Below are positions 59,724 to 64,000 of a stretch of 64,000 nt of DNA, piece after piece. The position numbers and the translations under genes are program-made. How positions within the stretch are numbered: the first letter of the stretch is position 1; each line of letters begins with the position of its first letter. The notes under the pieces were generated by a model that did no database searches, was not told the DNA's origin, and was given only the letters and a program-made list of their open reading frames with translations. Source of the DNA: JACVRW01 sp963819115 (lineage in GTDB: Bacteria > Actinomycetota > Thermoleophilia > Solirubrobacterales > Thermoleophilaceae); assembly GCA_963819115.1 (NCBI GenBank), contig CAWFUR010000010.1:305388-369387 (forward strand). The letters are read 5' to 3'.

Positions 59724-62700
59724 TACTTCTCAGCTGCCGGGCAGATGATCCGGTAGTCGCAGAAGCTGCAGATCTCGGCTGACGGGGTGGGCTCGAAGTC
59801 CTGCTTCAGGATTCCGCCGGCGATCTCTCCCACGGTGGCCTTCACCCGCTCCAGCTCCTCGGCCGAGTGCTCCACGGGCACGCGGTCCCCGGTCATGACG
59901 TAGAAGTAGCTCTGCGCCGAGGTCTCGAGCTTCCAGGACTCGCGTGCGCCCATTTGGTACACAGACAGCTGCACGTCCTCGCGCAGCTCTTGGGCGGTCT
60001 TGGCCTTGCCCGTCTTGTAGTCGATCAGCTCGTAGCTGCCGTCCGGATGCCGGTCGACACGGTCCACGCGCCCGCGCAGCAGGTGCGGGCCGATCCGGAA
60101 GGCGAAGCTGCGCTCGAACCAGACCGGCCGCGACTCGGAGTCGCGGTCCTGCACCCAGTAGCTCTCGAGCGCGGCCACCGCCCGCTCGCGCCACTGAAGC
60201 TCGTCATCCGAGTCGCCGAAGCCGGAGCGCCGCCAGGACGCCTCGAACAGCTCCATCAAGACGGGCAGCCTGCCGCCGCCGGCGGAATGGAAGCGCTCCA
60301 GCACCTGGTGGAGGGCGATCCCGAAGCGCTGGTGGATCGTGGGCTCCTGTGGGATCCGGAAGACGCGCGCGAACTTGTACTTGAGCGGGCAGATCCGGTA
60401 GGTGTCGATGTCGGATGCCGAGAGCATGAGGCCGCGGCCGCGGCGCGGGATGAACGGGTCGAGCGAGGGCTCGGAGCCGTTCTGGGCCACGGCCGGGCGG
60501 CTGGCGGGGTCGCGGTCCGTGTCGCGCAGCCAGGCGTCGAGCGCGGACTGGTCGAGAATCCCGCGCTGCTCCGCGGTTGCGCACTGGGCGAGGATCTCGT
60601 TCAGCTCCGGCAGTGCGGCGTCCAGCGTCTGGCCGTCCTTGGTCCGCTCGATCAGCGCCGCCACCTTGATCAGCTCGAGGTAGCGGGACACCGCCTGGTC
60701 CACGTCCAGATAGGTGTCGAGGCGCATCTCGCCCAGGTGGCCGCCGACGCGGGCCACGGTGTCGAGCAGCTCGTCGCGCATCAGGCGGAAGGTGGAGTGC
60801 AGGCCCTCGGCGGGCCCGAAGAGCTCCTCCTCCATCACCTCCTCCTCGATGTCCACCGCCTCCCGGGCCTCCTCATAGAAGGGGGACGGCCGCGGGGTGG
60901 CGCCCGGGGGACCGCTCTCCGGCCAGGCCAGGATTAGGCCCTTCCGCGCGCGCGTCATGGCCACGTGCAGCAGGCGGCGCATCTCGCCCTCGTGCGCCGC
61001 GCGGTCGTCCGCCTCAGGCAGCGTCTCCTTGAGGAGCTCGTCCGGCACCTCGTCGGCCCGCGCCCGCCGCGTGCCGGGCATGCGCGAGGCCGACAGTCCG
61101 AGCACGAAGACGTGGTCGAACTCGAGCCCCTTGGAAGCGTGCATCGTCATGACCTGCACGGCGGGCGCGCTCGGGGCGCCCACCGCCTCCTCCTCCCGGA
61201 GTCCGGACTCGGCCACGGCGGTGAGGTAGCGGGTGAAGTCGCGCGCGGTGGCCTGGGGCTCGCGGCGCATGTAGGTCGTGGCCAGTTCGGGCAGCTTGGC
61301 GATGTTGCGCAGGCGCTCGACGGTGTCGGCATGGGTGGCGAACACCTGCTGGCGGCGCAGCCCGATGCGCTCGATCAGCCTCAGCACGAAGGCGTCCGGC
61401 CGGCGGTCCTCGAACGCGCTCGACGCGGATCGGTAGAGCCGGAGGAACACCCGCGCCCGGTCGCGCCCCTCCTCCGAGAGCTGAGGCCCCTCCAGCGCCG
61501 CGGCGATGGCCGAGGGCATGTCGAGCTTGCGCCTGCGCGCGAGCTGAGTCAGCCGGGCCACGTCCACCGAGCGCAGCTCCACCGGCGGCCGCGACAGGGC
61601 GCGCACCACCGCGCCGGAGTCGGCGGGATCCGCCAGCGCGCGCAGCCAGGCCAGCACGTCGCGCACCTCGGCGCGCTGGAAGTAGGCGGCGGAGCCGCTC
61701 GTACGGGCCGGGATGGCCCGCTCCTCCAGTGCCGACGAAACCACGGCGGCCTCGTGCTTCACCGACCTGACGAGCACGCAGATCTCACCGGGGGAAACGC
61801 CGTCCGCGATCAGGCGCTCGGCCTCGGCGGCCACGGCCTGGGCCTGGGCACGCTCGGAGCGGCAGCGCCAGAACCGGACCCGGCCGCCGCTCGCCCCCTT
61901 CAGCTCCTTGTCGATCCGGTCCGGGATCGGGAGCACCACGGCGCGGGCCGCGTTCAGGATGCGCCGGCCCGAGCGGTGATTGCGCTCCAGGCGCACCATC
62001 TCGGCGTCGGGGAACTCGCGCCGGAAGTCGAGCAGGTTCTTCTGGGACGCTCCCCGGAAGCGGTAGATCGACTGGTCGTCGTCCCCCACCACGGTGACGT
62101 TCCGGTGTGAGTCCACAAGGAGTCGCAGCAGCATCCCCTGGGCGAAGTTGGTGTCCTGGTACTCGTCCACCAGCACGTGGCGGTGGCGCTGCGCCACCCG
62201 CTCGCGCACGTGCGGGCGCTCGTGGAGAAGCCGGAACGCGCGCATCACGAGATCGCCGAAGTCGAGCGCCCCGCGCTCGTCGAGCAGGCGGTCGTGGTCG
62301 GCGTAGATGCCGGCGAACTCCAGCTCCCGCGCCGCGGCCGCCCGGCCGGCGTCACCGCCCTCCCCGGCGCGCTCCACCAGGCGCTCGGCGTAGCGCCGGT
62401 AGTCCTCGGCCGACACCAGCTCGTCCTTCAGCCGGTCGATGCGGGCCACGAAGCTGGCCAGCAGCGGTGCCGGGTTGCCCCGGATCTCGTGACGGCGGAT
62501 CGTGAGGTCCCCGATCCGCTCGAGGAGGAGGGCGAGGCGGTCGGCCGGCGTGACCGGGGAGAGGAACGGGTCCACGCCCGCCTCGAGCGACTCCTCCTGG
62601 AGCAGGCGGGCGCAGAAGGCGTGGAAGGTCGAGACATGCAGGTCCTCGTAGGGCGACTCGATCAACGTCTCGAGCCGCTCGCGCATCTCGGCCGCCGCGG

Positions 62701-62884
62701 GCGAGGAGAACGTGAGCGCGAGGATCTCGTCGGGAGCCACCCCCTGCTCCACGAGCCAGGCGAAGCGGCACATGAGCGTCCGGGTCTTGCCCGTGCCCGC
62801 CCCGGCCACGATCAGGAGCGGCCCCTCGGGATGGGTCACCGCCGCGTGCTGGGCGCGTGACAGATCCTCCAGCAGAGCGGGCAT
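59723..62884 (-). CDS. UvrD/PcrA-like helicase fused to a RecB-type nuclease with an Fe-S site (AdnB/AddB-like)
   Basis: A 1053-residue protein. The superfamily 1 helicase comes first: LIVAGAGTGKTRTLMCRFAW (Walker A), VLVDEYQDTNFAQGMLLRLL, VVGDDDQSIYRFRGAS, LERNHRSGRRIL and VMTMHASKGLEFDHVFVLGL. The C-terminal PD-(D/E)XK nuclease has GRVDRVDRHPDGSYELIDYK followed by TGK. Four cysteines (YRICPLKYKF, then CSFCDYRIICP) match the iron-sulphur clamp of AddB/AdnB nucleases. It probably processes double-strand ends. No partner helicase-nuclease is in the window. TATCCT lies 7 bases before the ATG. Confidence 0.93.
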   Translation of the reverse strand: MPALLEDLSRAQHAAVTHPEGPLLIVAGAGTGKTRTLMCRFAWLVEQGVAPDEILALTFSSPAAAEMRERLETLIESPYEDLHVSTFHAFCARLLQEESLEAGVDPFLSPVTPADRLALLLERIGDLTIRRHEIRGNPAPLLASFVARIDRLKDELVSAEDYRRYAERLVERAGEGGDAGRAAAARELEFAGIYADHDRLLDERGALDFGDLVMRAFRLLHERPHVRERVAQRHRHVLVDEYQDTNFAQGMLLRLLVDSHRNVTVVGDDDQSIYRFRGASQKNLLDFRREFPDAEMVRLERNHRSGRRILNAARAVVLPIPDRIDKELKGASGGRVRFWRCRSERAQAQAVAAEAERLIADGVSPGEICVLVRSVKHEAAVVSSALEERAIPARTSGSAAYFQRAEVRDVLAWLRALADPADSGAVVRALSRPPVELRSVDVARLTQLARRRKLDMPSAIAAALEGPQLSEEGRDRARVFLRLYRSASSAFEDRRPDAFVLRLIERIGLRRQQVFATHADTVERLRNIAKLPELATTYMRREPQATARDFTRYLTAVAESGLREEEAVGAPSAPAVQVMTMHASKGLEFDHVFVLGLSASRMPGTRRARADEVPDELLKETLPEADDRAAHEGEMRRLLHVAMTRARKGLILAWPESGPPGATPRPSPFYEEAREAVDIEEEVMEEELFGPAEGLHSTFRLMRDELLDTVARVGGHLGEMRLDTYLDVDQAVSRYLELIKVAALIERTKDGQTLDAALPELNEILAQCATAEQRGILDQSALDAWLRDTDRDPASRPAVAQNGSEPSLDPFIPRRGRGLMLSASDIDTYRICPLKYKFARVFRIPQEPTIHQRFGIALHQVLERFHSAGGGRLPVLMELFEASWRRSGFGDSDDELQWRERAVAALESYWVQDRDSESRPVWFERSFAFRIGPHLLRGRVDRVDRHPDGSYELIDYKTGKAKTAQELREDVQLSVYQMGARESWKLETSAQSYFYVMTGDRVPVEHSAEELERVKATVGEIAGGILKQDFEPTPSAEICSFCDYRIICPAAEK

Positions 62885-62891
62885 GCGGGCC

Positions 62892-62897
62892 AGGATA
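62892..62897 (-). promoter_or_regulatory. -10 box TATCCT before the helicase-nuclease gene, leaderless
   Basis: TATCCT, 7 bases, then ATG 62884. Confidence 0.55.
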
Positions 62898-62937
62898 GTT
62901 CTGATTACCCGCCCGCTCCGATGGGCAGTGGTGCCAC

Positions 62938-64000
62938 GTGGCCAGGCTCAAGCGTGTTGACCCCTCCGGGCCCGGCATCCGCCGGCGCCGTCGAGGCAAG
63001 GGCTTCGAGTACATCGACGAGGACGGCCGCCGCGTGACGGAGCCCTCGGTGGTGGAGCGCATTCGCGAGCTCGCCATCCCGCCGGCCTGGGAGGACGTGT
63101 GGATCTGTCCCTATCCGATGGGGCACATCCAGGCCACCGGCACCGACGGGCGAGGGCGCAAGCAGTACCGCTACCACGACCGCTGGCGCGAGCGTCGGGA
63201 CCGCGAGAAGTTCGAGTCGATGGAGGACTTCGCACGCGCGCTGCCCGCGCTGCGCGAGCGCGTGAGCGCCGACCTGGACCTGGAGGGCATGCCCCGCGAG
63301 CGGACGCTGGCCTGCGCGACGCGCCTGCTCGACCGCGGCTTCTTCCGGATCGGCTCGGAGGACTACGCCGAGGAGAACGACACCTACGGGCTCGCCACCA
63401 TGCGCAAGCGCCACGTGACCGTGGAGGGCGACGTCGTCACCTTCGACTACGAGTCGAAGGGCAGCAAGCGCCGCCTCCAGGCCTTCGGCGACCCGAAGGT
63501 GGCGGAGGTCGTGGTCGCGCTGAAGCGCCGCCGTGGCGGCGGCGAGGAGCTGCTGGCCTGGCGCGAGGGCCGGCGCTGGGTGGACGTCAAGTCACGTGAC
63601 GTGAACGAGTACGTGAAGGTCGCCGCCGGGCGCGAGTTCTCGGCCAAGGACTTCCGCACCTGGAGCGCCACCGTGCTGGCGGCCGTGGCGCTCTCGGTAT
63701 CCGGCCTCGCGGCCGAGACCAAGACCGCCCGCGCGCGCGCGAAGTCCAGGGCGATCAAGGAGACGGCGCGCTACCTCGGCAACACCCCCGCGGTGTGCCG
63801 CGCGTCCTACATCGATCCGCGCATCTTCGACCGCTTCGACGGCGGGCTCACCATCGGCGGGGTGCTCCCCGAACTGGCCGAGGACACCGGCGCATGGCCC
63901 GACGTGCAGGGCATGGTGGAGGCCGCCGTGCTGGACCTGCTCGCCGGTGACCGCGGGTCCGACTCCGTGGAGCGAGCCCGCGAGCTCGCGAAGGCGGCCT
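62938..64000 (+). CDS. DNA topoisomerase IB, 3' end beyond window
   Basis: An open frame of 354 codons to the window edge, starting GTG as VARLKRVDPSGPGIRRRR. It has the poxvirus-like bacterial topoisomerase IB features: GFEYIDEDGRRV, IPPAWEDVWICPYPMGHIQA, TGTDGRGRKQYRYHDRWRER, the catalytic arginine region KDFRTWSATVLAA, and the tyrosine in CRASYIDPRIFDRF. It relaxes supercoils through a 3'-phosphotyrosine link. Most of the protein is present; only the C-terminal end is missing. Divergent from the helicase-nuclease gene, with 53 bases between. Confidence 0.92.
   Translation, partial: MARLKRVDPSGPGIRRRRRGKGFEYIDEDGRRVTEPSVVERIRELAIPPAWEDVWICPYPMGHIQATGTDGRGRKQYRYHDRWRERRDREKFESMEDFARALPALRERVSADLDLEGMPRERTLACATRLLDRGFFRIGSEDYAEENDTYGLATMRKRHVTVEGDVVTFDYESKGSKRRLQAFGDPKVAEVVVALKRRRGGGEELLAWREGRRWVDVKSRDVNEYVKVAAGREFSAKDFRTWSATVLAAVALSVSGLAAETKTARARAKSRAIKETARYLGNTPAVCRASYIDPRIFDRFDGGLTIGGVLPELAEDTGAWPDVQGMVEAAVLDLLAGDRGSDSVERARELAKAA

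Overview
The window is a high-G+C bacterial chromosome segment, densely coded on both strands. It carries no phage genes, insertion sequences or CRISPR array. Gene content and sequence style suggest an actinomycetote, most likely class Thermoleophilia (Solirubrobacterales-like). This rests on recognition of protein families and gene style, not on a marker-gene tree. Pointers are the many GTG starts, the 1-4 base gene overlaps, the frequent leaderless starts (a TANNNT box 6-9 bases before the start codon), an actinobacterial-type c-di-AMP riboswitch, and an SpoIID/LytB protein without other sporulation genes.

Region 1 (1-8410, minus strand) is one nearly gapless operon of about eleven genes read from mogA to birA: molybdopterin adenylyltransferase, M19 dipeptidase, ccmABC plus a tiny ccmD-like gene, hemA, hemC, a cobA-hemD fusion, SAM hydroxide adenosyltransferase and biotin ligase (cut by the window edge). 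It links cytochrome c maturation, early haem and sirohaem synthesis, SAM turnover and cofactor attachment. Region 2 (8428-9945) has a decayed ABC-2 permease fragment, moaC and a precorrin-2 dehydrogenase. Region 3 (9969-17082) has a frameshifted LuxR/AAA regulator, a small leaderless gene, a tandem repeat array, an aldehyde dehydrogenase, rarA and an alpha/beta hydrolase. Region 4 (17105-27563, plus strand) has an M20 peptidase, DUF1385 protein, nicotinate phosphoribosyltransferase, FtsH-like protease, VOC/epimerase, PAP2 phosphatase, ychF, a GlxA-like regulator, a DJ-1/PfpI protein and two secreted proteins.

Region 5 (27512-39682) has SpoIID, a hydrolase-cyclase fusion, an acetolactate-synthase-like enzyme paired with succinate-semialdehyde dehydrogenase (a candidate 2-oxoglutarate bypass), TetR, an M23 peptidase, fumarase, a zinc-ribbon protein, MerR and MarR regulators, and a CAP-domain secreted protein behind a c-di-AMP riboswitch. 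Region 6 (39683-53762) has ileS, thioredoxin, a glycosyltransferase, polX, trehalose-phosphatase, two half-size TauE/SafE transporters, a STAS protein, a primary-type sigma factor, an MpsC/DUF2294 protein, an amidohydrolase, an F420-type oxidoreductase and a hydrolase. Region 7 (53767-64000) has a selenocysteine tRNA, a 1082-residue PAS/coiled-coil/PAS protein, a YhaM-like HD protein, a PAC2 protein, a lipoprotein, a UvrD helicase-nuclease and a topoisomerase IB cut by the window edge.

Two window-wide signals stand out. First, a palindromic repeat family of about 48-50 bases occurs at nine loci, each within about 11 bases of a stop codon or overlapping a 3' coding end. Its hairpin arms change together between loci. 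Second, more than twenty genes show a -10-like box placed so that transcription would begin at the start codon, which resolves several start choices.
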